Assembly: GCA_963691705.1 (NCBI GenBank) | Contig: OY829538.1 | Coordinates: 12,860,443 to 12,924,442, forward strand | Length of the DNA stretch: 64,000 nucleotides | From: Viola odorata | Lineage: Eukaryota > Streptophyta > Magnoliopsida > Malpighiales > Violaceae | Direction of reading: 5' to 3' | Shown: positions 1 through 11,685 of the stretch, one piece after another | Position numbering within the stretch: the first letter of the stretch is position 1 | Layout of the letters: the number at the start of each line of letters is the position of its first letter | Program-made: the position numbers and the translations under genes | The notes under the pieces: model-generated | Databases searched by the model: none | What the model was told of the DNA's origin: nothing | What the model saw: the letters and a program-made list of their open reading frames with translations, nothing else

Positions 1-251
1 CTTGAACTACAAGTACTACAGTACTACTTAACGACTTCACCTCTCAGAAGACACTTGGAAGTTGATAATATATTGTGTAGGATAGGTGTGCTAAGTTGAT
101 CTTTACACCTGTCTTAGATGTGCTTTTATTCCCACAATAATTATATTATGTATGTTGGAACGTTTGTGCTGCTGGTTACTGTATGAAGGTCTGATATGCT
201 TCTTCAAATTCTTATAATGGATCTTACTTGTGAAGAACTAACTCACGTCAG

Positions 252-2029
252 TGCCTGGAACAGGGTGTGCCAGTAGCACTGTTTGCAAGACAACTTATTC
301 TATTGGTCCACGGCTTAAAGCATTCTCAGATTGGCTTCTGAAGATTATGGTATCAGGAAGTCTGGAAGCAATTTTTCCTGCTGCTACTCGTGAATATGCA
401 CCATTGGTTGAAGAGTTGTGGAAGGATCCAGCCATTCAAGCTACTTACAAGCGGAAAGATGAATTGGAAATGCTACCTAGTGTTGCTAGTTATTTCCTTG
501 AGCGGGTGAGATCACGCTTCTGCATCTTTTGCCTGATTAAAATTTTATAAACTGAAGCTCTCTGTTTTTAGACTTAAATAATCACCATTTCTGGTTGAAG
601 GTTAAGGCTGCGAAACACTTTTACAGACTGTGAGGTCATGTATTCCAAATTCTGTAGGTTTATGATGTCTGATTATATGGTATGCATACTTGCTAAGGCG
701 CAAAATGTCATTGCTTTGGGTTTAATTTCATTTTTTTGCTCAACTAGCTGATCAAAATGAAGATTGATCTCGGCTCAGAGTCATTTTTTGATAAATGACT
801 TTGAGCCGAGATCAAATGTTTGGGCTAATATAGTGAAGTCGCTTTAGTTGTCAGTCTGCTGAGCTCAGATTATCTATCGATTGAGCAAGCTCAACTTGTA
901 TCACAACTGCATTCGATTGCCCTTTGCTGTATCAGGCTCATGCCAAATATGGCTGGATGACTTCTATAACAAATACTGGACCATATTGTTACTATTTGCT
1001 AATGATACTTCATAATCTACAGGCTGTTGATATATTGAGAACAGATTATGAACCCTCAGATCTGGATATCCTATATGCTGAGGGTGTTACTTCATCAAAT
1101 GGGCTTGCTTGTTTGGACTTCTCATATCCCCAGTCAGGATCTGATGATAATTATGACAACGATGATCTCCATGACTCTTTGCTTAGGTAGGCGGGAACCT
1201 ATTAAATTATTCTGGTTATATTTCATATGAGAAGCACCTTACATGTCAGATGGTCTTTTCCCTGGCTATTGTTATTTGGGAAACTAAGTCACTTTACTAT
1301 TGTCAGGGATAAAATGACCGACTTCTCTTATCAAGTTGTTGAAACTTGTCATGTGATCATTGTTAAGTTTGGTTTTGCTTCATGTTGTCTTTTCTTGTTG
1401 TTGACTTTCTTTTTCCTCTTTACTCTCTGATCCTAAGGTACCAACTGATTAGTGTACGTGCACGGGGGCTTGGGGAGAACTGCAAGTGGCTGGAGATGTT
1501 TGAAGATGTTGGGATGGTCATTTTCTGCGTCTCTTTGAGCGATTATGACCAGTTTACTATGGATGGGAATGGTTCTTATACTAACAAGATGTTACTGACC
1601 AGGAGATTCTTTGAGAGCATTGCCACTCATCCCACTTTTGAACAGATGGATTTTCTTCTGTTACTTAACAAATATGACCTGTTCGAGGAAAAAATTGAGC
1701 GAGAGCCCTTGACTCAGTGTGATTGGTTTGATGATTTTCATCCAGTGGTTAGCTGTCATCGTTCTAAGTCTAACAGCAATAGCATCAACACTAGCCCAAC
1801 ACTGGGCCAGTTGGGTTTCCACTATATAGCAATCAAGTTCAAGAGGCTATACGCGTCGCTAACTGGGAGGAAGCTGTTTGTCTCTGCAGTTAAGGGACTG
1901 GAGTCCAGTAGCGTCGATGCAGCTCTTAAATATGCACGGGAGATTCTGAAATGGGAAGACGAAAGACCTAACTTCAGCTTGAGTGAGTATTCCATGTATA
2001 GCACGGAGGCGAGCTCCTATTCCCCCTGA
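252..2029 (+). CDS. XLG: Extra-large guanine nucleotide-binding protein (XLG), 3' part
   Basis: This is the C-terminal G-alpha-like half of a plant XLG protein, a non-canonical heterotrimeric G-protein subunit acting at the plasma membrane and in the nucleus. Three exons are visible: about 252-505, 1023-1186 and 1438-2029 (stop TGA 2027-2029), all with GT-AG junctions and matching phases. The first begins after CTAAC branch-like sequence and CAG at 249-251; the gene starts left of the window. Family landmarks are [49 protein letters not shown], the [18 protein letters not shown] stretch where canonical G-alphas have DVGGQ, and NKYD, the guanine-specificity motif. The end [10 protein letters not shown] is XLG-like. 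No frameshift or stop is seen. Which XLG paralogue it is cannot be decided. Family assignment is confident; the exact start of the first visible exon is less so. Confidence 0.9.
766..813. repeat. 21-bp inverted repeat (hairpin) inside an XLG intron
   Basis: Arms 766-786 and 793-813 are complementary over 21 bases with one G-T position, so the RNA would be fully paired with a G-U wobble and a 6-base loop (tttgat). It lies in the 506-1022 intron. It is too short for a typical MITE with long TIRs and shows no obvious flanking duplication. It could be a tiny foldback element or a small-RNA hairpin. Confidence 0.8.
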
Positions 2030-2750
2030 TCTGTGAAGTCAAAGAGAACCTCGAGACGATGTTTAGTAGTTTTCCGTTGTACATAAATCGTTGTAAATGA
2101 ACAAGAGAAGATTCAAGATTGTCTTCCACTAGACCAACACAGCTGTATTGTTTTGTAATCGAAGGCTAAGCATTTACTCAGATGTCATGCTGTGAATCTG
2201 TGATAGATTTAAGATTAATGATTAGATTTCAAGGTCACAGCTGGATGAATCAGGGAATGTAGTGGGTTTTTTTGTACCGTGTGTAGTTTTTCCATATTTT
2301 GAACAGTATTCCACTATTCATTTGTATTAGAACGACTGTCATATCATATCATATCATGTGATCCTTTCCTGGAGATGTTGTCTACTGTTGCAACTTTTTA
2401 TCCTCACAAAAATCCTGATGTAGAATGTGAGAATCTGCAAAATATACCATGTTTAGGGGGTGTAAGAAACCGGACCGAATTGGAACCGGAAATTTTCAGT
2501 TCGAGTCTAGGTCTGTCAAAAAAAAAATCTATATATATATGTACTAAGTATCAATGTTTAGCTCTGTCTAAGTGGATAAAATTTTAATTGTCTCTCTAAA
2601 GGGAAGGGTCCCTCAAAATCTTTTTTGCTTAGTTTTTACATTCATTTCATTTCTCATTCAATTTTAATGGTCCATGTTAGCATGTTAATATGTTATGCTA
2701 TGTTTTGTTTTGTTTTACTTAAAGAAAAAGAAAAAAGGGTGTATTAAAAG
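2030..2750. other. XLG 3' UTR and intergenic spacer
   Basis: The first 200-300 bases after the XLG stop are likely 3' UTR. The rest is AT-rich with no supported gene. A short tcatatcata repeat lies at 2338-2357. A stretch at 2460-2510 with accgga/ggaacc words may be a transposon relic, but no ends could be found. Confidence 0.5.
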
Positions 2751-3549
2751 CAAAGTTATTAATTTCATATCGGTTGATGTAGCTGGTACGTCCTATCTTA
2801 ATATAAAAATGAGATAGAAAATATTTTGTATTTTGATTTTTATTTTAGTTCATATCAGTCATACTGATTAAATACTGGCCGATATCGGCCGGTATATCTC
2901 ATTCTAATATTAAAAAATAATATCATAAGCTACGCTTGTAAATTTGTATATAATTATATAAAAAGTAGAAATTTTACGTTGCCAACCGAGAACAGGCCGG
3001 AATTGGTACATCCTGTACCGGGGGCAGATCTAGGGGTGGCTAGGGTGCTTTAACCCCCTAAATTTTTCAAAAACTCCATTATGGTTCTTTTAAGTTTATT
3101 TTTTATTATATAATTGTACTTTATTGTCAAAAAAATTTAGCCTACCAATTTTTTTGGAAATTCCTCATATAGTCCATAACTCTTTAAATTTTAATTAATC
3201 GTACTTTGATTTATCTAAAAAAAAATTATATTTTACCCCAAAATATAATTGTACTTTAAAAATGATTTCAAATTTAAGGTAACTTTCTAATATTAATGAT
3301 ACATAAATCAAAACTTTATAAATATATTTTTATAATTTTCTAAGATATGGTTTATAAATATTTTCATTTTTTTTCCATACTAAAGAGTAAAAAAATGTAA
3401 GAAACATATATAATATAGAGTATTATGTGGTTTTCTAAAAAAATTAGTTTAATTCCGTTTTAGACTTTGCCCTCTAACTTTTTTTCTAGCTCCGTCCCTA
3501 TCCCGTACCAATGACAAAACTACTAACCGGTACTAGATTCACAACCTTG
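2751..3549. mobile_element. Decayed hAT-like element (outer)
   Basis: Imperfect terminal inverted repeats (CAAAGTTATTAATTTC at the left, the complement of CAAGGTTGTGAATCTA at the right) flank an 800 bp non-coding segment. The 8 bp neighbours ATTAAAAG (2743-2750) and ATAAAAAG (3550-3557) match at 7 of 8 positions, as expected of an old hAT target-site duplication. It contains a second element at 3019-3500. Confidence 0.45.
3019..3500. mobile_element. hAT-like MITE nested in the outer element
   Basis: Ends CGGGGGCAGATCTAGG and, complemented from the right, TAGGGACGGAGCTAG resemble the CAGGGGCGGAGCTAG-type TIR common in plant hAT MITEs. The flanks TCCTGTAC (3011-3018) and TCCCGTAC (3501-3508) match at 7 of 8 bases. 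There is no coding capacity; the interior is AT-rich. Confidence 0.55.
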
Positions 3550-3662
3550 ATAAAAAGTTAATTTTTTATTTATTTAAAAAAAGGCATAAAGGAAAACATT
3601 TTTTTATAAGCCACCGCTTAATTAGTTAATTTGAAAAAGAAAGAGATTCACGGCATGGATGT

Positions 3663-3676
3663 CAAACGACGTCGTC
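3663..3676. promoter_or_regulatory. ACGACGTCGT palindrome upstream of the RUS gene
   Basis: The palindrome caaacgacgtcgtc, with a TGACGTCA-like ACGTC core of the kind bound by plant bZIP factors, lies about 250 bp before the RUS start codon. The same word is repeated inside the transposon at 61351-61935, so it may be either a cis-element or a transposon relic. Confidence 0.3.
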
Positions 3677-3928
3677 TAGTACAGCTGAAAAGCAAATTAA
3701 TAAATTAAAATAAAAAGGGAATTTAGAGGGAAAAGAAAATAAAAACACTAGCAGCCCTTCGGCTCTTCTCCATCTCCTTCCCCACTCCAAATTTCCGTCT
3801 CCTTTCCTTCTACTTTCCGTGCACAACTGCGTACTGCCCAACCTAACAAATTTTGGCGGGAAACTTAAAAGAAAACTATTAGTAAACGATTTGCTTGAAC
3901 GTTGCAAGAAAAAAGTTTTAAAATTTTC

Positions 3929-6900
3929 ATGCCACCCACGTTACTGTCGCCGGCCAATTCCTTTCCGTTCCAGTTCCCATGGAAAAATCCCCAGCAACCC
4001 ATTTCCAAGAAATCGGCTCTGATTCCTTCCCATTCATTCGCGCCTCTTACTGCCTACTCCCTACGAACCTCCATCAACTACGAGCCCGAGGAAGGCCTCG
4101 GCCAGAGTCCGATACTTGGAGCCGGAACTGGACCCACGAAGCTTCCTGTGGTGATTAGGCAATCAGGCGGTCGGGTTTCGAGGTACATGTGGGATGAGGA
4201 AGAGTTGGTGCTGATGAACGTTGATGGTGGTGCGGCCTCATTTTCCGTGGATTTCGAAGATGGGTTGCGCAAGCTGCTTCGAATTTCAAGTTTAGCCGTT
4301 AGGAATTTCTTTATTCCCAAACAAGTCCCTCATAATTACGTTGGGTATGTGAAATGGAAGCTCTTGCATAGAGTTTTTAGCTCAGCTTTGCAAGTTCTTG
4401 CTACTCAGGTGATTTACCTCTGCCTTAAAGACTTCTTTTTTACATAGTTAATTATGATTAATTTGATGATTGTAATTTTGACCTTAAAGACAGTTTCTTT
4501 AGTTGAATGTTTTATTCTATTTAGTGATTGTGCAAGTGTTTTTGAGACTTATACGGGTGATGATGATAGGCCATGTTTCGGGCAATAGGGATTGGGTATT
4601 CTCGTTCTTTTCCATCGGCCGCAGCACTGAATTGGGTGTTGAAGGATGGACTTGGACGGTTAAGCAGGTGTGTCTATACAGCTAGCCTGGCATCCGCATT
4701 TGATACCAATTTGAAGGTCTGAATTTATTTTCTATTAGAGTTCTGTGCTTTCGTGAGAGAACTCCCATTTATTTGCTTGTAGTGAATTGTGAAATTCTTG
4801 TTGACTCCTTTGATAATCATTAAGGTTTTGTGCTGTCATATGCAGAGAGTTAGGTTCTCAACATCTGTTCTGTTCAGTTTGAGCATTGGCGTTGAGCTGC
4901 TGACGCCCACATTTCCTCAGCATTTCTTGCTTCTTGCAACACTAGCCAACATTGCGAAACAAATGAGCCTAGCTTCCTACTTGGCGACTAGTGTAAGGAT
5001 TTGCTCCTTGATAAACTCCACTCTTCTTTCTACTGTATTTTCGTCATAATTCTCGATTCTCATCTGAGGAGTGGTTTTCGCATGACATACTCAGAGAATA
5101 ACTTTTTGTTCTTGAGAGTCAAAGATTCCCTTGATTATAAATCCTCTGTTTTCCTTTTCTTTTTTAAAAGAAAACAGTATTTTCTTTATGCTCCCTCTAA
5201 TTGAGTCAAAAGAAGTGTTGAGTAATATATGTCTGCAGGATAATTTGCTGTGTGCACAATGGTAGCTTTGTAACGGAACAGTTAAAGCTTAAGTTTATTC
5301 ACATATTAGTATTTTATTGACAAATTTAGTTCAACTGTCAATCATTTGCAGACCAAGGGACTTGCCCCAAAATAGTTTATTAATAAGGCCATTGTTGTTA
5401 TTGCTCTTAGCAACTTTTTTTTCTCCCTTGTTTGTAAAACATGAAAGGATACATGAAATCTGTAATCATAAACAGCACACTTGCACTTTTATCTTGACTA
5501 TCAGTGTTACTGTTCTGCATGTGTAGTCTGCTATTCATCGAAGCTTTGCAGTATCAGACAACCTTGGTGAAGTTTCTGCAAAAGCACAGGTTATTATTTT
5601 CCTCAGCATTTTTCTTTTGCCTATGGTATTTGTGTCTGTGTCTATGGGATCTTAATTTCTGGAATTCTGTTTCAGATTCAGTCGGTATGCTTTGATAATC
5701 TTGGCCTCATGCTTGCTGCAGTTCTGAATTTGTCGTTCAAGAACAATCAAAGGTTTACTTCTCTCTTGTTTCCAAAGTGTGCTGTTTTTTGGTGGAACTA
5801 TTTGTGTGACCATTTTGTTTGCTTTCCTTGCTTTTTTTGAGATGAACGTATGGTGTGTGTCTGTGTGTGTGTGAGAGAGAGAGTATTAATGATTCATGCC
5901 TAACAAGCTGACACTTCTGGTGGTATATGTTCTCGTTCCATGATAAATACTTTCAGGCCAGGACTGCTTTTAGGACTCTTTCCATGAGATTATTTATGTT
6001 TTGATGAACCTAAAGACTAGCTTGATCATTGAAGTATATTTCGTCAAATGTTCTCTTGACTTGTCATCAAATTGCAAGATTGCTTGCAGGTTTACCTTTC
6101 GTTGTTTACCCCATTTTCTCTGCTCTCGACCTTTTCGGGATTTATCAAGGGCTCAAGCATGTCCATCTACAGACATTAACCAAGGTACGAGTTCTCTGGC
6201 AAATTCCTCACGCCTTTGTATCATTATTCTTGACCCTGATGTGCTTGTTTGAATGTTTTTGAGAAGTCTATGTTCTTTATTTATCTTTACCTAAAGCAAC
6301 ATCATAAGATTTTGTTCTCCAATTTGCCTAACTTGTACACATTTGTTCAATACCATTCACCACATCAAAGCCTTTTTTTAGTGAGCCTTAACTCCAGTTT
6401 TTGCCCATGGAAACTGGTCCAAGCCTCAGCACATGTGCTGTGCTATTTTGATTTGGCAAATTTTAAAAATCTGTAGCATTGATGCAGTTTCTTTCTGTAT
6501 TGAGATATGGATCAAAAAGTACGTCACAAACATATGAAAGTCAAAACTACCTCTTTTAACCTTTTCTTCCTCCTTGCAGGATAGGCTTGAAATAATATTG
6601 AATTCATGGATTGAATTCAGGCAGGTTTTGTCACCTGCAGAAGTGAGCAAAGTTGAAGGAATTGATTTTCTTTGGAGCAAAAGTGGGTTTTTTCTTTTCC
6701 TGTGTCATGGCTGTGCTTTTAGTGTTCCATATGAGATTATACGGAATTTCAGTTTTACAGGCTATCATGATTGAGCTTGTTTGCTTTTTTTGTCTTCTTG
6801 ATCAGGCAAAGAATTGTGGCCAATTAGAATAGGGTGCTTAAACCCCAAGGTTAAGACACCCAAGTTCTCTGTGTTGGCTATGCAATCTTTAGAGGATAAA

Positions 6901-7504
6901 GATTACTATTTCATATGCTTGGAGAATGGCTACAAAGGATTGAGAAGAAATACAAAGGTACAATATCGAAATATTTTGCTTCTGCTTCCATAAAATTTTG
7001 GAGACTCATCCCGCTATGTTTATCTCACTTTTCTTTCTTTCTTTATCGGTGAATTTGTAGAAAGGTATCCTTCTTTGCTTACGTGAAGGGGCTGGCACTG
7101 GAGATGTTATGATGGGTTTATTGCAGGTAAGTGGAACTTCTGAGAATAACCTGAACTTAATGTTTCATGCATCGTAATATTGATTAGTTCATTGCTTTTT
7201 TGCTGGCCATATTCCTGTTTTCAATAATGCTGTAAATGTGACATGTCTATATGACTATGTTGTACAGGCATGCCACATCCGGAAGGCCTTGCTTTTGAGC
7301 AGCAGCTGGGAGACTATCCTAGAGGCTAGTAATGCCTCAGACTTGGCTCTCCATGAGTGGCTTACATTTATTGAGGATAGCAAGCGATGTGCCGAAAGGG
7401 ATTTTCTGCATTTGGAAGATCAAATGGCAGAACTTGGTTGGGCAGTAAAAAACATATTGCTGAGCACACAGGAGCAGACTAGATATAGTTTCATAGATGA
7501 CTGA
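3929..7504 (+). CDS. RUS4: ROOT UV-B SENSITIVE family (DUF647) protein, probably RUS4
   Basis: Ten exons join in phase: 3929-4408, 4570-4716, 4846-4992, 5527-5589, 5676-5752, 6079-6184, 6580-6682, 6806-6957, 7061-7126, 7268-7504, all GT-AG, giving about 525 residues. The first in-frame ATG is 3929; the N-terminus is Ser/Pro-rich without acidic residues for about 50 residues, compatible with a plastid transit peptide. The DUF647 core runs from about residue 125 (VPHNYVGYVKWKLLHRVFSSALQ) through GIGYSRSFPSAAALNWVLKDG, SAFDTNLKRVRFSTSVLF and SDNLGEVSAKAQ to the GLPFVVYPIFSALDLFGIYQ segment, which is probably membrane-associated. RUS1/RUS2 act in early seedling and UV-B/vitamin B6 signalling; RUS4 is linked to anther and male fertility. 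The paralogue choice rests on recall of the C-terminal half (DRLEII..WIEFRQV.SPAEVS) and is tentative. No disabling change is seen. A broken inverted copy lies at 25589-26725. Confidence 0.88.
5853..5883. repeat. (GT)n(GA)n microsatellite in a RUS intron
   Basis: An interrupted GT run followed by GA lies in the intron between exons 5 and 6. It is a simple sequence repeat, likely polymorphic. Confidence 0.85.
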
Positions 7505-7578
7505 GGAATTACAGTTTTTTTGTGCGTATCTCCTGCTGGATCATGGATGGTTATCCAACATGACCTTAAACTCGTTGA

Positions 7579-7724
7579 CAGTAGCAAGCGATGGATACGC
7601 AACGGGTTTTTCTTTTTCAGTTTGGAGGAACAAATGTCAGCATTCGGTTGTGCAGCAAAGAATGTACTTATTTAGGACATGGGAGAGGTTATATACACAG
7701 TTGCATAGATGAGTGAAGAATTGA
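7579..7724 (+). pseudogene. Tandem partial duplicate of the RUS final exon tail
   Basis: This stretch repeats, with about 70-80 percent identity by eye, the coding tail and first 3' UTR bases at about 7377-7512: tagcaagcgatg, then the ttggaggaacaaatg and gttgtgcagcaaagaatgtac segments matching ttggaagatcaaatg and gttgggcagtaaaaaacat, then catagatgagtgaagaatt. The offset is about 200 bp. It follows the stop codon and is broken by substitutions and stops, so it is a relic in the 3' UTR. The similarity seems to continue weakly into 7725-7790 against 7510-7560. Confidence 0.7.
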
Positions 7725-7789
7725 AGATGTTGTCCTATTACTTCTAGAGGATTACGGGTGGCTCTCCGAGGATTGGAGGGTTTTTGGGA

Positions 7790-8479
7790 TCAATGTTTGA
7801 AGAGAAATGTAGACGAATTCAGCTTGATGTATCGAATACATGGCGGAAAGTTATGCTTCTTAGTTTGGATGTATTGTATAACTTCTTCTAAGATGTATTG
7901 TATAACAAATCTTAATTGAGGCTCAATGGTTGTGGCAAAAGCAACTACTAATTTGTAATTACTTACATTTTAGGAATAAGATTTTTTTTTTTTCAGGATC
8001 TTCACAGAACTTATGTTAGGAAATAGAGTAATACTCTTGATAAAATAAACATTCTTCTCCTGTCATACATTTCTATGAAAAAAAAAGTTGAGTTAAAGTG
8101 TCCCAAATCCTAACATATAGGAAAAAAGAAAAAGAAAAACATCCTGGTAGTAGAAAGCTTTCCTCAGGAAAAAAGTTAGATTAGATTTTAACTTTTTTTT
8201 CTCATTCTTAAATCAGACCCTAATTTTAACCCTTCACTGAATTGACCCCAATTTTATATTTTGTCACTCACATTTGACCTCATTTTTTCTTCCGTTAGTC
8301 ATTTAGACCCTGTATCTCCAACTTTCCAATAATTTCCACTAACACCATCAAAAAATTGCCGTCAGTCTAGTTTGATTCCCATATGTACAAAAAAACGATG
8401 TCGTTTGATTAGATATTAAAATAAAATAAAATAAAGAAAAACAACTTCAACGGTAATAAAACAATGGTAAGCTCATACT
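7790..8479. other. Spacer between the RUS gene and the first copia remnant
   Basis: AT-rich with homopolymer runs and no supported gene. Another ACGA(T)GTCGTTT palindrome, aaacgatgtcgttt, is at 8393-8406. The 8215-8380 stretch reads like non-coding repeat but no ends were found. Confidence 0.4.
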
Positions 8480-11440
8480 TGGGATTTAATTCCTCTTCCA
8501 GAGAGCAAGAAAGTGATTGGTTGTAAGTGGATTTATAAAGTGAAAAAAAAGTTTGATGGTACCTTAGTGCGTTACAAAGCTCTTTTAGTTGCCAAAGGGT
8601 ATGATCGAGAGTACGATATTGATTATGAGGAAACTTTTGCCCTTATTGCTAAAATGACCACTGTCTGTATTCTGATTTCTGTGGTTGCTTCTCACCAATG
8701 GAACATTGGTCAGATGGATGTGAAAAATGCGTTCTTGAATGGTGATCTTCAAGAGGAGGTTTATATGAAGCCCCCTCCTGGTCTTTCTAATCAGACGAAT
8801 CAAGTCTGTCGTTTGTGTCATGCTCTTTATGGTTTTAAGCAAGCCACTCACGATTGGTTTGAAAAATTCGCCAATGTCATTACTGTTATTGGGTTCACTC
8901 AAAATTCTCATGATTCTGCTCTCTTCTTCTCCACCTCCTCTCTTGGTAGCATATTCTTACTACTTTATTTGGATGACATGCTCATTACAGGTGATGATAT
9001 GGATGGGATTGCATCTATAAAGCAACAATTGCACACACATTTTGAAATGAAAGATTTGGTGCCCCTTCATTATTTCTTAAGCATTGAGGTTGCTTATTCT
9101 ACCAAGGGATATGTTTTATCTCAATCTAAATATGTTGTTGATGTTATTAGTAGAGCTAATTTGACAAACACACGAGTGGTTGACACTCCTCTTGAGTTGA
9201 ATGTCAAACTTCATCGCATGGATAAAGCACTTCTAACAGATCCCACTTCGTATCATGAAATTGTTGGTTGTCTTGTATACTTGACTGTGACTCGTCCAGA
9301 AATTGTCTTTGTTGTGCATATTGTTAGCCAATTTGTTTATGCTCCTAGATCTATTCATTGGGCAACTATAGTTCCCATTTTGAGGTACCTTAAGGGTAAT
9401 TTATCTCATGGCCTCTTGCTCTCTTCCTTCTCACAGTTGACTTTGCAAGCTTATATAGTACGTGTTTGGCATTCTGGGTTGGGTTGGGAAAATGTGGTTT
9501 CCAAAACCAAATCATGTGTCATGGTGTTTGGTTACCAAATTTGAAACCAACTTTTTGGACAAGTTGGTGCCGAAAACCAATGTTTTGGCCATGTTTCGGG
9601 CTGGAGCTCAAGGCAACAGCAGCAAGAAGTTGGTTGGGGAAGGACACGGGAAGGAGGTACATCTTTTCTTTTGGACAAAAATATCCACCCAATTTTACAA
9701 AATGACATTGAAGCCTGGTATAAAAACCTCCAAAATTTTGGTCAGTTCTCATTTCCAAACCCGACGCCTCTTTCTTCTTCTCCTCACATCTCCCGAATCC
9801 TCTGCTAGGGTTTATTTACCAAATTTAGGCATTTCGGCAAACCCTCAGTCCTCATCCATCTACACACATCACCACCACCACCACCATCACCATCACCATC
9901 CTGCCGTCACCATCTCAAATGGATCTCGATTGGTGTAGTAACTCAAACGCAGAGGTGCGACTGGGCTTTGAATAAGAGGCGGTGTTCGTCCACCATGACC
10001 AAAAAACACCATTTTCCTTTCCTTGAGCTACGTTTGCCATCTAATTGCACAATTAAGGGAAGAAGAATGACAAGAAAGGGAATTGGGATTTCAGAAAGGA
10101 AAAAAAAAGTAATAAGAAAGAAGAAGAGTAGGCGGCGACGCAATGGGTTGGAGGAAGAAGACAAAGAAGCTTTAGGGTTAGGAAAACAAATTCAATTTCA
10201 TACGATTAATGTGATTTCCATCTTAATAATATGCGGACCAACTTTATTTTTTCCACTTTTTAGTATTTTTAGTATTGTTATGTATGAAAAAAAATGAAAA
10301 AAGAAAAAAACGAAAGAAAAAGAAAAAAATAATTTAATTAATTTCATACCCAGAACCCCAAACACCACCATGATTATTCATCAAGTTTCTTATTTATTAT
10401 ATGTGCCATTACACATTTTAACAATCTACACAAACAAAAATTAATTTTAGAATAGGAAAACATATATAAAGATACTAAAAAAATTAATTATTTATGATAT
10501 TAGATAAATATTAGGTGGTAGATGTTAGATTATAAATAAATTGATTAAAAATATATATAAAGATACTAAAAAAATTAATTATAACACTTGAAATGAATTG
10601 TGCCCTTTATGGTCATTTTACATCCAAACCATAGTTTTGAAAAACTGTTTTACCAAACACCTCAGCTATCTCACAACACTTTTAAATTTTTTTACCAAAC
10701 AGCACACTCCGTTTCCCAGAAGTCATTTTCCCACAGAACTTTTTTCCACAGAACTGGAACGCCAAACAGACCCATAGATGGAGATTGGGCAGCTGATATT
10801 AATGATCGCAGCTCCATTACTGATTTTTGTATATTTTTAGGTGACTTACTGATATCTTGGGGAAGTAAAAAATAGTCTGTTGTTTCTCACTCGAATATTG
10901 TGCCATGGCCACCACAACTGCTGAACTAATAAGGATTTTATGGATTCTTCAAGATATGGGTATTTTTTATCCTCTTCTACACCATTATTTTGTGACAAAA
11001 GAAGTGCAATCCAGATTGCTCATAATGTTGTTTTCCATAAGCGCACAAAGCAAATTGAAATTGATTGTCACTTTATCAGACATCATCTTCGGGATGACAC
11101 TTTCAGTCTTCCATATGTCTCATCTACGCTTCAGTTAGTTGACTTCTTTTTGAAGGCTCATACAATTGCTCGCTTTTCCTTTCTCCTTGGCAAACTCTTG
11201 ATGTTTTCTCCAAATTATCATGAGTTTAAGGGAGGGTGATAAAGTATATTAGTATATTGTGTATATATTAATATAGGCTGCCTTAATATTGTTTTATATA
11301 TGTATATATCGTAAAGGGTATTATTGGTTTTTTGTAAAACTTTGGTACACATGTGTACCTTTCACCATTCAATATGAAGGTGTAGAGATTTCCTTTTAAA
11401 GTTTACAGAAGGAAGCATATATTCTTATTTTTCGGTATCG
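8480..11440 (+). mobile_element. Ty1/copia retrotransposon, 5'-truncated and split
   Basis: The reverse transcriptase runs from about 8480 to 9457 in one frame: VIGCKWIYKVK, then GQMDVKNAFLNGDLQEEVYM (first catalytic Asp), ALYGFKQATHDWF, and LLLYLDDMLITG with the YxDD box intact. Integrase, protease and gag are absent. A 1.3 kb insertion (9458-10773) separates it from the RNase H part (10774-11235), whose frame continues across the insertion point through ADINDRSS. The RNase H has a stop after SWGSKK, and the segment that should hold the catalytic EAEY is deleted and frameshifted. The PPT-like tttaagggaggg (11225-11236) precedes TGATAAAG, the likely 3' LTR start at 11237; the LTR end is uncertain. 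No 5' LTR is seen. The copy is dead. Confidence 0.88.
9458..10773. mobile_element. 1.3 kb TIR element inserted in the copia remnant
   Basis: The left end GTACGTGTTTGGCATTC and the complement of the right end GGGTCTGTTTGGCGTTC form imperfect TIRs; both flanks carry ATA (9455-9457 and 10774-10776). The copia frame is continuous if one ATA and the insert are discounted, which fixes the borders well. A TGTTTGG-type TIR with a 3 bp duplication suggests PIF/Harbinger-like, although that group normally duplicates TWA. The inside carries no transposase; it holds a host-like leader with a CAC/CAT run (9868-9900) and a Lys/Arg-rich frame at 9968-10297, both probably incidental. Superfamily assignment is tentative. 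Confidence 0.65.
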
Positions 11441-11685
11441 AGTAACCTGTTTTCCGAGTTACAATCTTTAGTTCATCAGGATGATGTGAGAAAGAATGAT
11501 TGTCACTTAGAAAGGGCAACAAGAACTGGAAACATCATGAAGCCTATTCATGTACACCATCACCACTTTTCAGTGCTATATATTATTCTCCTTCTTGGAA
11601 AATATGAAAGCTATTATGTGTGTTGTAGTTGAGAAATGTGAGCTAATTTGGCTAATAGTTTCCTCTCTTTTGTTTTTATGAGCAG

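Noticed and set aside
2460..2520. Possible hAT end at accggaccgaattgg
   Set aside because: No opposite end or 8 bp duplication was found nearby.
9462..9938. ORF with a polyhistidine run
   Set aside because: The His run is a CAC/CAT microsatellite within a non-coding transposon; the rest shows no protein features.
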